From NCBI GenBank assembly GCA_038521825.1, contig JBCBKL010000016.1, positions 1-64,000 on the forward strand: 64,000 nt of DNA, in the 5' to 3' direction. The notes beneath the pieces are model-generated. The model saw only the letters and a list, made by a program, of their open reading frames with translations, was not told the origin of the DNA and searched no databases. A program made the position numbers and the translations under genes. Of this stretch, positions 28,473 to 37,293 are shown piece by piece (within the stretch, counting starts at the first letter, position 1; the number at the start of each line of letters is the position of its first letter). This DNA is from JBCBKL01 sp038521825 (GTDB lineage: Bacteria; Pseudomonadota; Alphaproteobacteria; Rhodobacterales; Rhodobacteraceae).

Positions 28473-28813
28473 TACGCTTTGCGGCGCTGCTGAGCCTGTT
28501 GCCTGCGATTGCGGGCGCTCAAACCGTGTCGCAGCGGTTCAATGACTATCCGACCGAAGCGCGTGCTGATTATGTCTTTGCCTGCATGCAGACCAACGGG
28601 CAAAGCCGCGAGATGCTGGGTCGCTGTGCCTGTTCGATTGACGAGATTGCGTCGTTGTTGCCCTTTGACCGGTATGTGCAGGCTGAAACCGTTCTGTCCA
28701 TGCGCCGCGTCGGGGGGGAACGGATGGCAGTATTCAATTCCGCTGCCGCCGCAGAGGCTTTGGTTGCTGATTTGCGCCGTGCGCAAGCAGAGGCCGAGGT
28801 GGTCTGTTTCTAA
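28469..28813 (+). CDS. Small exported protein with three cysteines
   Basis: 114 residues with a signal peptide (LLSLLPAIAGAQT). The motif YVFACMQTNGQSREMLGRCACSIDEIASLL places Cys near one another, followed by helical sequence and a Cys close to the C-terminus (EVVCF). Not a CxxCH cytochrome. The C-x(14)-C-x-C spacing suggests disulfides or metal binding. It is coupled to the gene before it and followed by a pentapeptide-repeat gene. Confidence 0.7.
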   Translation: MIRFAALLSLLPAIAGAQTVSQRFNDYPTEARADYVFACMQTNGQSREMLGRCACSIDEIASLLPFDRYVQAETVLSMRRVGGERMAVFNSAAAAEALVADLRRAQAEAEVVCF

Positions 28814-28832
28814 GACCTGGGGAGGGCCTTTC

Positions 28833-29606
28833 ATGTTGCGGTTATTTGGTGTTTTGCTCAGCTTCTGGCTGTTCCCCGCAATCGCAACTGCCCAAACCGC
28901 ATTGCGGGGCGTCGACATGACCTTGCCCAAAATGACAGAGGCACAGGTCACGCGCGCGGATGTAGAGGCGGCACTGGCCGAGGGGTCCGCGGATTTCACG
29001 CGGGTTTGGATGAACGGGCTGGATCTGTCCGGTCTCGACTTCACCGGAGCGGTTCTGCGCGCGGCCTCTTTGAATGGGGCTGATCTGAGCGGGGCGCAGC
29101 TGGATGATGCGATCCTCAGTCAGGCCTGGATGGTGGGCGCGAACCTGACGGGTGCAAGCCTGCGCGGCGCGGAATTGTTCCAGACGCAGTTGAGCCGCGC
29201 TGATCTGAGCGGTGCCGACCTGACGGGCGCTCGGACGGCGGCGGATTTCACCAAGGCCACTTTGGATGGCACGATCTTCCGCGATGCGGATTTCTCGGCT
29301 GATATGCGAAACCAGTCCATGGGGCTGATGCGCGGTGTTCTGACCTCGGCCCGTGGCGAAGGAACGGATTTCACGGGCGCGCGCATGTCGCGGGCGGACC
29401 TTGAGTTTGCCAAATTGCGCGGGGCCGTGTTCCGGGATACCGATCTGCGGATGGCCACGCTGGGCGGTGCCGACCTGACCGGGGCAGATGTGACCGGAGC
29501 CGATTTCCACAACGCCGATGTGACATCGACGCGCCTTAAGGATCTGAAAGGCGCGGAGACTGCCAATCTGAAGGCAGCCAAGAACTTGGATCGCGCCTTT
29601 CGTTAG
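28833..29606 (+). CDS. Exported pentapeptide-repeat protein
   Basis: 257 residues from ATG 28833, preceded by GGGGAGGG; longer upstream starts lie inside the previous gene. After a signal peptide (LLSFWLFPAIATAQ) come two runs of A(D/N)LxGA-type pentapeptides (~65-135 and ~175-230), forming right-handed quadrilateral beta-helices, separated by a non-repetitive insert. Pentapeptide proteins are seldom periplasmic; here the role may be structural. It ends six bases before the convergent SoxYZ-like gene. Confidence 0.85.
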   Translation: MLRLFGVLLSFWLFPAIATAQTALRGVDMTLPKMTEAQVTRADVEAALAEGSADFTRVWMNGLDLSGLDFTGAVLRAASLNGADLSGAQLDDAILSQAWMVGANLTGASLRGAELFQTQLSRADLSGADLTGARTAADFTKATLDGTIFRDADFSADMRNQSMGLMRGVLTSARGEGTDFTGARMSRADLEFAKLRGAVFRDTDLRMATLGGADLTGADVTGADFHNADVTSTRLKDLKGAETANLKAAKNLDRAFR

Positions 29607-29612
29607 ATAGCG

Positions 29613-30425
29613 TCAGGTGGCCGCGTCTTTCGGCAGAATCTCTTGGAACGTGTTACCTTCGGTATCGGTGGCTTTGATGGTCAGGTTCAGTGCGCCATTG
29701 TCGCGATAAAAGAACCGGAACACCGGGTTTTCTGAAATCGAGATCCCACCTTCCATGGTGAACAGCAATTCGTCATCTTGCCACACCTCGATTGTATCCA
29801 GGAAGTGGGCGGGGATGAAAAGTTGCGTGATCTGATCCCGCTGAAGCCCTGAATAGTTCGGGTGGCGGATCATGATCTGCGCTTCGCGCCGCTGGCCCGA
29901 CATCTTGATCTCTGGTTCGAAGCTGCGCAGTTTCATCTGCCCCATCGAGGCAAGCGCGAGTGCCGCGTCGCCTGAGGCAGGTGCGGAACATCCACCCGAC
30001 GCTTTGACAAAGCGGCCGGTCATGTAAAGCCCATCAGACGTGTCCGCGATCACGCGGACATTCGAGTACTGGTCGACCCGGACCCGTAGCTCGAAATCCA
30101 GTGGGGCCATCGCGTCCGAGAATGTGAATGTCCCTGCCACCGGGGCCGGGTTTTCATCGACGACGACAGTTGCCGATTTGATGGTGGTGCTGTCATCCCG
30201 CTGCTTGAGAAGGACCGGAACCGTGGCCGCATCATGGGCCCGATACGGCGCGTCAAGCGACAGGATGTTATCTGACAGCGTGATCGGACCATCGCCCACT
30301 ACATCGTCGCTCAGATAGTCCCATGTTTCGCCCGGGACCAGCGGGTTCTGGACCGGATCATCTGCAAAAGCTGGCAATACAAGCGCGGAAACAAGCGCAG
30401 CGGCCAGTGTGATTTTGGCAAACAT
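29613..30425 (-). CDS. Quinoprotein dehydrogenase-associated SoxYZ-like carrier protein (copy 1)
   Basis: 270 residues from the ATG at 30425 (MFAKITLAAALVSALVLPAFA signal). The N-terminal part is SoxY-like and has the cysteine in ASGGCSAPA; the C-terminal part is SoxZ-like (HPNYSGLQRDQ.. PAHFLDTIEV.. GISISENPVFRFFY). Such fused proteins occur only with PQQ dehydrogenases. By analogy with SoxYZ, the cysteine could carry a covalent intermediate; substrate unknown. A paralogue is at 38847. Divergent from the metallo-hydrolase gene, sharing a 124-base promoter region. Confidence 0.88.
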   Translation of the reverse strand: MFAKITLAAALVSALVLPAFADDPVQNPLVPGETWDYLSDDVVGDGPITLSDNILSLDAPYRAHDAATVPVLLKQRDDSTTIKSATVVVDENPAPVAGTFTFSDAMAPLDFELRVRVDQYSNVRVIADTSDGLYMTGRFVKASGGCSAPASGDAALALASMGQMKLRSFEPEIKMSGQRREAQIMIRHPNYSGLQRDQITQLFIPAHFLDTIEVWQDDELLFTMEGGISISENPVFRFFYRDNGALNLTIKATDTEGNTFQEILPKDAAT

Positions 30426-30549
30426 GCGGTTCTCCTCCCTCATTGCCATCGGCTGCGTATGCCACAAAACCGCGATAAAAGATATGCAGACCTATGGCGC
30501 GGTGGTGGTCACACTTCCGTGTGTCAGAGTGGGGATGAGAGGAGCGAAG

Positions 30550-31584
30550 ATGTTCGAAGCTGTCATAGCCTTGTGTCTGGACCTCGCCGATGGACCTTGC
30601 CGCGATCAACTGTTGCCGGGCTACGAGGCGATGACCCAAGCGGCATGTACCGCGTCCTTGCGGTCGGCACCGCCGCAGGTGTCATGGTCAGGGGAACAAG
30701 GCGCGCCGCAGTGTGTCACGGTGGCACCGCCTCTGTCGGTTGACCAGGTTGCACCCGGTATCTTTGTTCACATGGGCAGGATTGCTGAGCCGGATCAGGA
30801 CAACCGCGGCGACGTAGCGAACATGGGGTTCATTGTTGGCGAAGACAGTGTTGCTGTCATCGACACAGGTGCGGCGCGCTGGTTGGGTGAGGGGCTGTGG
30901 CGTGCCATTCGGGCACGAACGGATAAACCTGTCAGCCATGTCATCCTGACGCATATGCACCCTGACCATGTCTTTGGGGTTTCCGTCTTTGCGGATGCGG
31001 GGGCCAAGGTTGTCGGGCATGGTGGTCTGGGTCGCGCCCTTGCAGATCGGCAGGCAAACTATACCGAAAGCCTCAACCGTTTGATCGGGGCCGAGGCGAT
31101 GATCGGGACTGAGTTGCGCCCAATTGACATCACCGTCGAAGATGCAATCGACATTGACCTGGGCGGACGCTTGTTGCGGCTACAGGCGTGGCCGGCGGCG
31201 CACACCCGCGTCGACATCACCGTAACTGATCTGGAGACAAGCATCATGTTCGCTGGTGATCTTGTCTTTCATCGCCACACGCCAGCTTTGGATGGAAAGC
31301 TGCGAGGCTGGCAAGCGGTTCTTGCCGAGATGGCGCGGCTCAGCATTACCAAGGTAGTGCCGGGCCATGGCGGGCCGCTGCTAAGCTGGCCCGAAGGAGC
31401 TGCGGCACAGCAGGCGTATTTGCAGACCCTCGAGAAAGATGCGCGTCAAGCCGTTCATGAGGGTCAACGACTCGGCGATGCGGTGGAAACGATTGCAGCC
31501 AGCGAGGCTGCAAAATGGGAACTGTTCGAAGCGTTCAATCCGCGTAACGCGACCGTAGCCTACACCGAACTTGAGTGGGAATAG
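30550..31584 (+). CDS. Quinoprotein relay system zinc metallo-hydrolase
   Basis: About 344 residues from ATG 30550 (GAGAGGAG upstream). The first ~70 residues are Cys-containing (CLDLADGPCRDQLLPGYEAMTQAAC). The metallo-beta-lactamase domain has THMHPDHVFG (HxHxDH), later VPGHGGP and a metal His in AAHTRVD. It resembles SoxH-related hydrolases that accompany PQQ dehydrogenases and SoxYZ-like carriers. Likely periplasmic and acting on the carrier-bound species, which is inference. Confidence 0.85.
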   Translation: MFEAVIALCLDLADGPCRDQLLPGYEAMTQAACTASLRSAPPQVSWSGEQGAPQCVTVAPPLSVDQVAPGIFVHMGRIAEPDQDNRGDVANMGFIVGEDSVAVIDTGAARWLGEGLWRAIRARTDKPVSHVILTHMHPDHVFGVSVFADAGAKVVGHGGLGRALADRQANYTESLNRLIGAEAMIGTELRPIDITVEDAIDIDLGGRLLRLQAWPAAHTRVDITVTDLETSIMFAGDLVFHRHTPALDGKLRGWQAVLAEMARLSITKVVPGHGGPLLSWPEGAAAQQAYLQTLEKDARQAVHEGQRLGDAVETIAASEAAKWELFEAFNPRNATVAYTELEWE

Positions 31585-31590
31585 GTCTTT

Positions 31591-32208
31591 TTAATCGTTT
31601 GAAACTTGTTGCAGCAGTTGTGCGATGGCGAACAGGCGCTTTTCGATCAACTGAGGTGTTTCGCACAGATACTGGATGGAGCGCTGTCGGTCTGAGTGGA
31701 TCACCTGATCCCAGTCGATCTGCTCTTCCAGCAGGTCGATGCGATCATAGTCAGGATCAGACTTGTCCAGCAACTCGCTCATCTCAAGCCGCTTGGCGTC
31801 GATTTGTTCGGCCAATGCAATCTGGCTTAGCGAAAAGTCTCCGATGCCGCCAATGATCCGGGTTCTACGTTTGGACAGACCATTAAAGACCCGTTCAAAC
31901 ACAAGCCCTAAAATTGCGCTGTCGCCCTCGTACTTTGCGGCAAAGGCTTCGACAGGGGCGCGCAGATCGTTCAGATCAACCCGACGCAAAGCCAGCGTGT
32001 CCGCCAATTCGATCACGTCGGCCTGCAGCCTGACCTGCCCTTCAAACGCTGTGCTGTCGATGGCGGTTGGCCACACCAGGCCTAGGGACAAGGTTTCCAC
32101 CTTGCGCTGGATGCAAGGCCATGTCGGATCAGAAAAGTCAGCCGCCTGAACAGCCTCCGCTGGTAGGCCTAGAACACACGCAAACGCCAGTTTCTTCCAC
32201 TTGGACAT
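31591..32208 (-). CDS. Exported helical hypothetical protein
   Basis: 205 residues with a signal peptide (KKLAFACVLGLPAEAVQAA). The mature part is predicted nearly all helical, with heptad-like segments (SQIALAEQIDAKRLEMSELLDKSDPDYDRIDLLEEQI) and a Cys pair (WPCIQ and YLCETP). It is divergent from the formaldehyde dehydrogenase gene and convergent with the metallo-hydrolase. Codon use matches its neighbours. Function unknown. Confidence 0.7.
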   Translation of the reverse strand: MSKWKKLAFACVLGLPAEAVQAADFSDPTWPCIQRKVETLSLGLVWPTAIDSTAFEGQVRLQADVIELADTLALRRVDLNDLRAPVEAFAAKYEGDSAILGLVFERVFNGLSKRRTRIIGGIGDFSLSQIALAEQIDAKRLEMSELLDKSDPDYDRIDLLEEQIDWDQVIHSDRQRSIQYLCETPQLIEKRLFAIAQLLQQVSND

Positions 32209-32364
32209 CGCAAAACCCTCTCATTGGGCCGAACTATGTCCGAGGCGGGCGCACGAGTCTACGTCACCTAATATACCATTGTCTTAATTGTTAGCGGCAT
32301 ACCGCTGCACACATACTGGCCTCGAAAGGACGCGACTCGCGCGTTCTCGGGAGGACTTGAATCC

Positions 32365-33477
32365 ATGCGGACTCGAGCGGCTGTTGCCTTGGAAGCAGGC
32401 AAGCCTTTGGAAGTTATGGAAGTGGAACTGGATGGGCCCCGTGCCGGTGAGGTCTTGGTGGAGATCAAGGCAACCGGCCTGTGTCACACGGATGAGTTCA
32501 CGCGGTCTGGTGCAGATCCTGAAGGCATCTTTCCTGCCATTCTTGGCCATGAGGGTGCGGGCGTCGTTATCGAAGCCGGTGAGGGTGTCACGAGCCTTGA
32601 GGTTGGGGATCACGTGATCCCGCTCTACACGCCTGAATGCCGCGAGTGTGATTACTGTCTGCACCCAAAGACAAACCTGTGCCAGGCAATCCGCGAAACG
32701 CAGGGACAGGGGCTTTTGCCGGATGGTTCGACCCGCTTTTCGATGCTCGATGGCACGCCGATCCACCACTACATGGGCTGCTCGACCTTCGCCAATCATA
32801 CAGTGGTGCCCGAGATTGCGCTGGCCAAGATCCGCAAGGATGCCCCCTTTGACAAGGTCTGCTATATCGGATGCGGCGTCACGACCGGCATCGGTGCCGT
32901 GATCAACACCGCCAAGGTCGAGATCGGATCGCGCTGCGTGGTGTTTGGTCTGGGTGGCATCGGCCTGAACGTGATTCAGGGTCTGCGTATGGCGGGCTGT
33001 GACCAGATCGTGGGTGTCGACCTGAACGACGACAAGGCGACCATGGCCGCACAGTTCGGCATGACCGACTTCGTGAACCCGTCCAAGGTGGATGGCGATA
33101 TCGTGGCGCATCTGGTCGATCTGACCAAGGGCGGTGCCGACTATACCTTTGATGCGACGGGCAATGTGAACGTGATGCGTCAGGCTTTGGAATGCGCGCA
33201 CAAGGGCTGGGGAGAAAGCGTCATCATCGGTGTGGCCCCGGCGGGGGCCGAAATTTCGACCCGCCCATTCCAGTTGGTAACCGGGCGCGTCTGGCGTGGG
33301 ACGGCCTTTGGTGGTGCGCGTGGCCGCACCGAGGTTCCCAAGCTGGTCGATTGGTACATGGACGGCAAGATCGAGATCGATCCGATGATCACGCACAAGT
33401 TGAGCCTGGATGAGATTAATCATGGCTTTGACCTCATGCACGAAGGCAAGTCGATCCGGGCCGTGGTGGAGTATTGA
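32365..33477 (+). CDS. frmA: S-(hydroxymethyl)glutathione dehydrogenase (class III alcohol dehydrogenase)
   Basis: 370 residues. Catalytic zinc site GLCHTDEFTRSGADPEG and GHEGAG, structural zinc cysteines CRECDYCLHPKTNLC, NAD-binding GLGGIGLNVIQG, and the class III feature TRFSMLDGTPIHHYMGCSTFANHTV. It oxidises the formaldehyde-glutathione adduct to S-formylglutathione with NAD+. The gene is also called flhA or adhI in relatives. GGGAGGAC precedes the ATG. It leads the run fghA-cytochrome-xoxF. Confidence 0.95.
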   Translation: MRTRAAVALEAGKPLEVMEVELDGPRAGEVLVEIKATGLCHTDEFTRSGADPEGIFPAILGHEGAGVVIEAGEGVTSLEVGDHVIPLYTPECRECDYCLHPKTNLCQAIRETQGQGLLPDGSTRFSMLDGTPIHHYMGCSTFANHTVVPEIALAKIRKDAPFDKVCYIGCGVTTGIGAVINTAKVEIGSRCVVFGLGGIGLNVIQGLRMAGCDQIVGVDLNDDKATMAAQFGMTDFVNPSKVDGDIVAHLVDLTKGGADYTFDATGNVNVMRQALECAHKGWGESVIIGVAPAGAEISTRPFQLVTGRVWRGTAFGGARGRTEVPKLVDWYMDGKIEIDPMITHKLSLDEINHGFDLMHEGKSIRAVVEY

Positions 33478-33480
33478 TCA

Positions 33481-34314
33481 ATGCCGTTGGATGTCATCTC
33501 TGAAAACCGCAGCTTCGGTGGGACGCAAACCGTTTACAAACATGCGTCCAACACGACCGGCTGTGAGATGACCTTTGCCGCATATGTTCCGCCGCAAGCG
33601 CAGCACGAGCCGGTGCCTGTTTTGTGGTACTTGTCGGGCCTGACTTGTACCCATGAAAACGCCATGACCAAAGGCGGGTTCCAGGAACATGCGGCTAAGT
33701 ATGGTCTGGCCGTCATCTTTCCGGACACGTCACCACGTGGTGCCGCCGTCGCCGATGATGAGGCCTATGATCTGGGGCAGGGTGCCGGGTTCTACGTGAA
33801 TGCGACATGCGATCCGTGGCGTCCGCATTTCAGGATGTACGACTACATCCTGAATGAACTCAGATCGACCGTGTTGGAAAACCTGCCTGTTTTGGATCGT
33901 CACGGCATAACGGGCCATTCCATGGGCGGACATGGCGCCATCACCATCGCGGTCCGCAATGCCGATCAGTTCGATTCGCTGTCCGCCTTTGCGCCGATTG
34001 CAAACCCCACTCGGTCCGATTGGGGCACCAAGCAACTCAGCGCCTACCTGGGCAACGACGAGAGTGCTTGGGCCGAGCATGATTCCGCCATTCTGATGCA
34101 GGACATTGGTTGGAAACGCGACGTGCTGATCGATCAGGGGGCCAACGATCAGTTTCTCGATCTGCTCAAGACCGAAGCGCTGGCAACTGCCATGACCAAA
34201 CGCCGACAGCCCGGTCAGATCCGGATGCAAGAAGGGTACGACCATTCGTACTACTTCGTTCAGACGTTTGCCGGTGACCACGTGGCCTGGCACGCAAATC
34301 AGTTAAATAACTGA
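33481..34314 (+). CDS. fghA: S-formylglutathione hydrolase
   Basis: 277 residues, esterase D family. Nucleophile in GHSMGGHGA; oxyanion region WYLSGLTCTHEN; catalytic Asp in DQGANDQFLD and His in EGYDHSYYF. It releases formate and glutathione, completing the pathway begun by the preceding dehydrogenase, which ends three bases upstream. Confidence 0.95.
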   Translation: MPLDVISENRSFGGTQTVYKHASNTTGCEMTFAAYVPPQAQHEPVPVLWYLSGLTCTHENAMTKGGFQEHAAKYGLAVIFPDTSPRGAAVADDEAYDLGQGAGFYVNATCDPWRPHFRMYDYILNELRSTVLENLPVLDRHGITGHSMGGHGAITIAVRNADQFDSLSAFAPIANPTRSDWGTKQLSAYLGNDESAWAEHDSAILMQDIGWKRDVLIDQGANDQFLDLLKTEALATAMTKRRQPGQIRMQEGYDHSYYFVQTFAGDHVAWHANQLNN

Positions 34315-34338
34315 TCCATTTTGGGAGATGAGACAGGA

Positions 34339-34737
34339 ATGTTGAAAACAAGTCTACTCACGCTGGCGGTGATTGCGGCTCCCGCAATCGCTTTGGCAGA
34401 CGGGCACATCACGGGCGATGCGGAGAAAGGCGAGAAAGTCTTCCGCAAGTGCAAGGCCTGCCACCAGGTTGGGGAAGGCGCAGAGAACAAGGTGGGCCCA
34501 GTTCTGAACGGCGTTGTGGACCGGGCGATCGCCAGTGCGGACTTCGAGTACTCCAAAGCGCTGCTTGCGTTGAACGAAGAAGGCAAGGTCTGGACCCCAG
34601 AGGAGATGGCGGCGTTTTTGGAGAAGCCGAAACAATATTCCAAGGGCACAAAAATGTCGTTTGCGGGGCTGCGCAAGGAGGCAGAGCGTTTGGACGTCAT
34701 CGCTTATATTGCTACTTTTGCGGGAGAAGGCTCCTAA
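34339..34737 (+). CDS. Class I c-type cytochrome (cytochrome c2/c550-like)
   Basis: 132 residues with a signal peptide (AVIAAPAIALA). Haem motif CKACH (Cys38, Cys41, His42) and a later TKMSFAG giving the axial Met; the layout GDAEKGEKVFRKCKACHQVGEGAENKVGP is that of alphaproteobacterial c2/c550. ATG 34339 is preferred over a TTG at 34321. Probably carries electrons from the methanol dehydrogenase/XoxG to the terminal oxidase. Confidence 0.9.
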   Translation: MLKTSLLTLAVIAAPAIALADGHITGDAEKGEKVFRKCKACHQVGEGAENKVGPVLNGVVDRAIASADFEYSKALLALNEEGKVWTPEEMAAFLEKPKQYSKGTKMSFAGLRKEAERLDVIAYIATFAGEGS

Positions 34738-34780
34738 AGAACCGGAATGTGCCTGTCGCTTGGAAGAGGAGAGCCAAGCA

Positions 34781-34843
34781 ATGGGTGACGAGGCCGAACC
34801 TATCCTGGTTTCGGCAAAACCAAGCGGCCCAACGCGGCCGTGA
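34781..34843 (+). CDS. Possible 20-codon leader peptide upstream of xoxF
   Basis: MGDEAEPILVSAKPSGPTRP, stop 17 bases before the xoxF ATG. AGAGGAG lies nine bases upstream of its ATG, in the 10-base loop of a GCTTGG/CCAAGC hairpin (34758-34779). The gene could be a translated leader that tunes xoxF expression. It may also be chance, since nothing is known of its conservation. Confidence 0.3.
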   Translation: MGDEAEPILVSAKPSGPTRP

Positions 34844-34859
34844 CCTAGGGAGGAATAGC

Positions 34860-36659
34860 ATGAAAAGGTTTCTGCTGTTATCGGCGGGGTTGACCGTTTG
34901 CGCAGGCATGGCGCTAGCAAACGACGATCTCGTGACCCAGATGGAGGACTCCAGTCAGTGGGCCATCCAAACGGGTGATTACAAAAACCAACGTTATTCG
35001 AAACTTGACCAGATCAACAAAGACACTGTTGGTGATCTTCAGGTGGCGTGGACGTTCTCGACAGGTGTTCTGCGCGGTCACGAGGGTTCGCCCCTCGTGG
35101 TGAATGACGTGATGTATGTGCACACGCCGTTCCCGAACATCGTCTATGCGCTCGATCTCAAGAACGAGGGCAAGATCATCTGGAAGTATGAGCCCAAGCA
35201 AGACCCCGACGTTATTCCGGTGATGTGCTGTGACACCGTGAATCGCGGTGTGGCATACGCGGACGGCAAGATCTTCCTGCACCAGGCCGACACGAAAGTG
35301 GTCGCTCTGGATGCCAATGACGGTTCCGTCGTTTGGGAAGTGCAAAACGGCGATCCGGCCATCGGCGAAACCAACACTGCGACGGTTCTGCCGGTCAAGG
35401 ACAAGGTCATTGTCGGTATCTCAGGCGGTGAATTCGGTGTTCGTGGTTCGGTCACGGCGTACAATATCGCAGACGGCAGCCTGGCGTGGCGCGCCTATTC
35501 TATGGGCCCAGACAGCGATATCCTGGTCGACCCGGATAACACCACGCACCTCGGCCAACCCGTTGGCGCCGATTCAGGTATGAATACCTGGGAAGGTGAT
35601 CAGTGGAAGATCGGTGGCGGCACCACTTGGGGCTGGTACTCGGCGGATCTGGAAGAGAACCTGATGTACTACGGTACAGGGAACCCCTCCACATGGAACC
35701 CTGCACAGCGTCCGGGTGACAACCGCTGGTCCATGACCATCATGGCCCGCGACATCGACACAGGTGTGGCCAAGTGGTTCTACCAGATGACGCCGCATGA
35801 CGAATGGGACTATGACGGCATCAACGAAATGATCCTTTCGGAACAGGAAGTTGATGGCCAGATGCGCAAGCTTCTGACCCATTTCGACCGGAATGGCCTT
35901 GCCTACACGATGGACCGTGTCTCAGGTGAGCTGCTCGTGGCCGACAAGTTCGATCCGGCAGTCAACTGGACCACAGGTGTCGACATGGACCCCAACTCGG
36001 ACACCTACGGTCGTCCGGCGGTTGTGGCCCAGTACTCGACCGAGCAGAACGGCGAAGACGTGAACTCGACCGGCATCTGCCCGGCGGCTCTGGGCACCAA
36101 AGACCAGCAGCCGGCGTCGTATGATCCGGATCTGGGCCTGTTCCTTGTCCCGACAAACCACGTCTGCATGGACTATGAACCCTTCCGCGTCAGCTACACG
36201 GCAGGTCAGCCCTATGTGGGTGCGACACTGGCGATGTATCCTGCCCCGGACAGCCATGGCGGCATGGGCAACTTCATTGCCTGGGACAACGTGAAGGGTG
36301 AGATCGTATGGTCCAACCCCGAGCAGTTCTCGGTCTGGTCCGGTTCGCTGACAACCAAGGGCGGCATCACGTTCTACGGAACGCTCGAAGGCTACCTGAA
36401 GGCTGTCGACACGGCCACCGGTGAAGAGCTTTACAAGTTCAAGACGCCTTCGGGCATCATCGGCAACGTGATGACCTACGAAAGTGATGGCAAGCAGTAC
36501 GTCGGCATCCTGTCGGGTGTCGGTGGCTGGGCCGGGATCGGTCTGGCGGCCGGCCTGACCAACCCGAATGACGGTCTGGGTGCTGTGGGCGGCTACGCTG
36601 CTCTGAGCGACTACACCGCGCTGGGTGGTCAACTGACCGTGTTCGCCCTGCCGAACTAA
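34860..36659 (+). CDS. xoxF: Lanthanide-type methanol dehydrogenase XoxF
   Basis: 599 residues with signal peptide; eight W-motif propeller blades. The vicinal disulfide Cys123-Cys124 (VMCCDTV), metal ligands Glu191 (SGGEFG) and Asn275 (GTGNPS), and the catalytic Asp317 are present. Asp319 (DEWDYDG) is the extra aspartate that distinguishes lanthanide-dependent XoxF from calcium-dependent MxaF, which has Ala there. It oxidises methanol to formaldehyde (or further) in the periplasm with PQQ. GGGAGG precedes the ATG. No mxaF/mxaI is in the window. Confidence 0.97.
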   Translation: MKRFLLLSAGLTVCAGMALANDDLVTQMEDSSQWAIQTGDYKNQRYSKLDQINKDTVGDLQVAWTFSTGVLRGHEGSPLVVNDVMYVHTPFPNIVYALDLKNEGKIIWKYEPKQDPDVIPVMCCDTVNRGVAYADGKIFLHQADTKVVALDANDGSVVWEVQNGDPAIGETNTATVLPVKDKVIVGISGGEFGVRGSVTAYNIADGSLAWRAYSMGPDSDILVDPDNTTHLGQPVGADSGMNTWEGDQWKIGGGTTWGWYSADLEENLMYYGTGNPSTWNPAQRPGDNRWSMTIMARDIDTGVAKWFYQMTPHDEWDYDGINEMILSEQEVDGQMRKLLTHFDRNGLAYTMDRVSGELLVADKFDPAVNWTTGVDMDPNSDTYGRPAVVAQYSTEQNGEDVNSTGICPAALGTKDQQPASYDPDLGLFLVPTNHVCMDYEPFRVSYTAGQPYVGATLAMYPAPDSHGGMGNFIAWDNVKGEIVWSNPEQFSVWSGSLTTKGGITFYGTLEGYLKAVDTATGEELYKFKTPSGIIGNVMTYESDGKQYVGILSGVGGWAGIGLAAGLTNPNDGLGAVGGYAALSDYTALGGQLTVFALPN

Positions 36660-36676
36660 GACACACGACTTGAAGG

Positions 36677-36705
36677 GGGCCAGCGCATGGCGCGCTGGCC
36701 CTTTT
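36677..36705 (+). terminator. Hairpin terminator/attenuator between xoxF and xoxG
   Basis: GGGCCAGCGC-ATGGC-GCGCTGGCCC is a perfect 10 bp stem followed by TTTT, 18 bases after the xoxF stop. Since xoxG follows in the same direction, partial termination or mRNA 3'-end protection would make xoxF transcripts more abundant than those of xoxGJ. Confidence 0.75.
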
Positions 36706-36753
36706 CCAACCAAACCAAGAAACAAACCCATCAGGAAGAGGTTCTATCGGACC

Positions 36754-37293
36754 ATGCGCATCGCAGCCCGTATCCCGACAATCGCCGCTTTCATTGCGGT
36801 TCCATTTGCCGCTTCGGCGCAAAACTGGAGTGACCAGCCGGTTGATCCCGCAGCAGAGGCAGTCACTGCCGTCATTGCCGCAACGTACGAAGAGGATGGG
36901 CGCCATTTCACCGAAGACGACACGCCGACCTTTAACGTGGCCGAAGATGGCACACTGGACTGGCCTTCGTTTTCTGGTTTCCGCCGCTATCACGCCGAGT
37001 GCCACGTCTGTCACGGCCCGGATGGAGAAGGGTCAACCTACGCCCCGAAAATCAAGAACTCCGCCGTAAACATGGGCTATTATGACTTCTATGATGTAGT
37101 CGTGAATGGCCGCAAAGTCGGCAACTCGGTCATGCCACACTTTGGCGACAACCCAAATGTGATGTGCTATCTGGATGATATCTATACCTATCTTCTGGCC
37201 CGCGGTGTAGAGGCGATCCCACGTGGACGTCCGGGCAAAAAGGTCAAAAAATCGACAACATTTGTTGAGGACGAAGATGCCTGTATGGGCTGA
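36754..37293 (+). CDS. xoxG: c-type cytochrome XoxG, electron acceptor of XoxF
   Basis: 179 residues starting MRIAARIPTI with a signal peptide. One haem site CHVCH (Cys83, Cys86, His87) in YHAECHVCHGPDGEGS; NSVMPHFG contributes the axial Met. The C-terminal PRGRPGKKVKKSTTF and the segment between xoxF and xoxJ are typical of XoxG. AGGAAGAGG lies upstream of the ATG. The last 17 bases overlap xoxJ. Confidence 0.93.
   Translation: MRIAARIPTIAAFIAVPFAASAQNWSDQPVDPAAEAVTAVIAATYEEDGRHFTEDDTPTFNVAEDGTLDWPSFSGFRRYHAECHVCHGPDGEGSTYAPKIKNSAVNMGYYDFYDVVVNGRKVGNSVMPHFGDNPNVMCYLDDIYTYLLARGVEAIPRGRPGKKVKKSTTFVEDEDACMG

Noticed and set aside
34449..34859. Upstream extension of the xoxF frame into the cytochrome gene
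   Set aside because: The XoxF signal peptide and ribosome site place the start at 34860; the upstream part is the shifted frame of the cytochrome gene.
34860..36659. Possibility that the methanol dehydrogenase is calcium-type MxaF
   Set aside because: Asp319 in DEWDYDG and the xoxG/xoxJ neighbours are XoxF features; MxaF has Ala at that position and is followed by mxaI.
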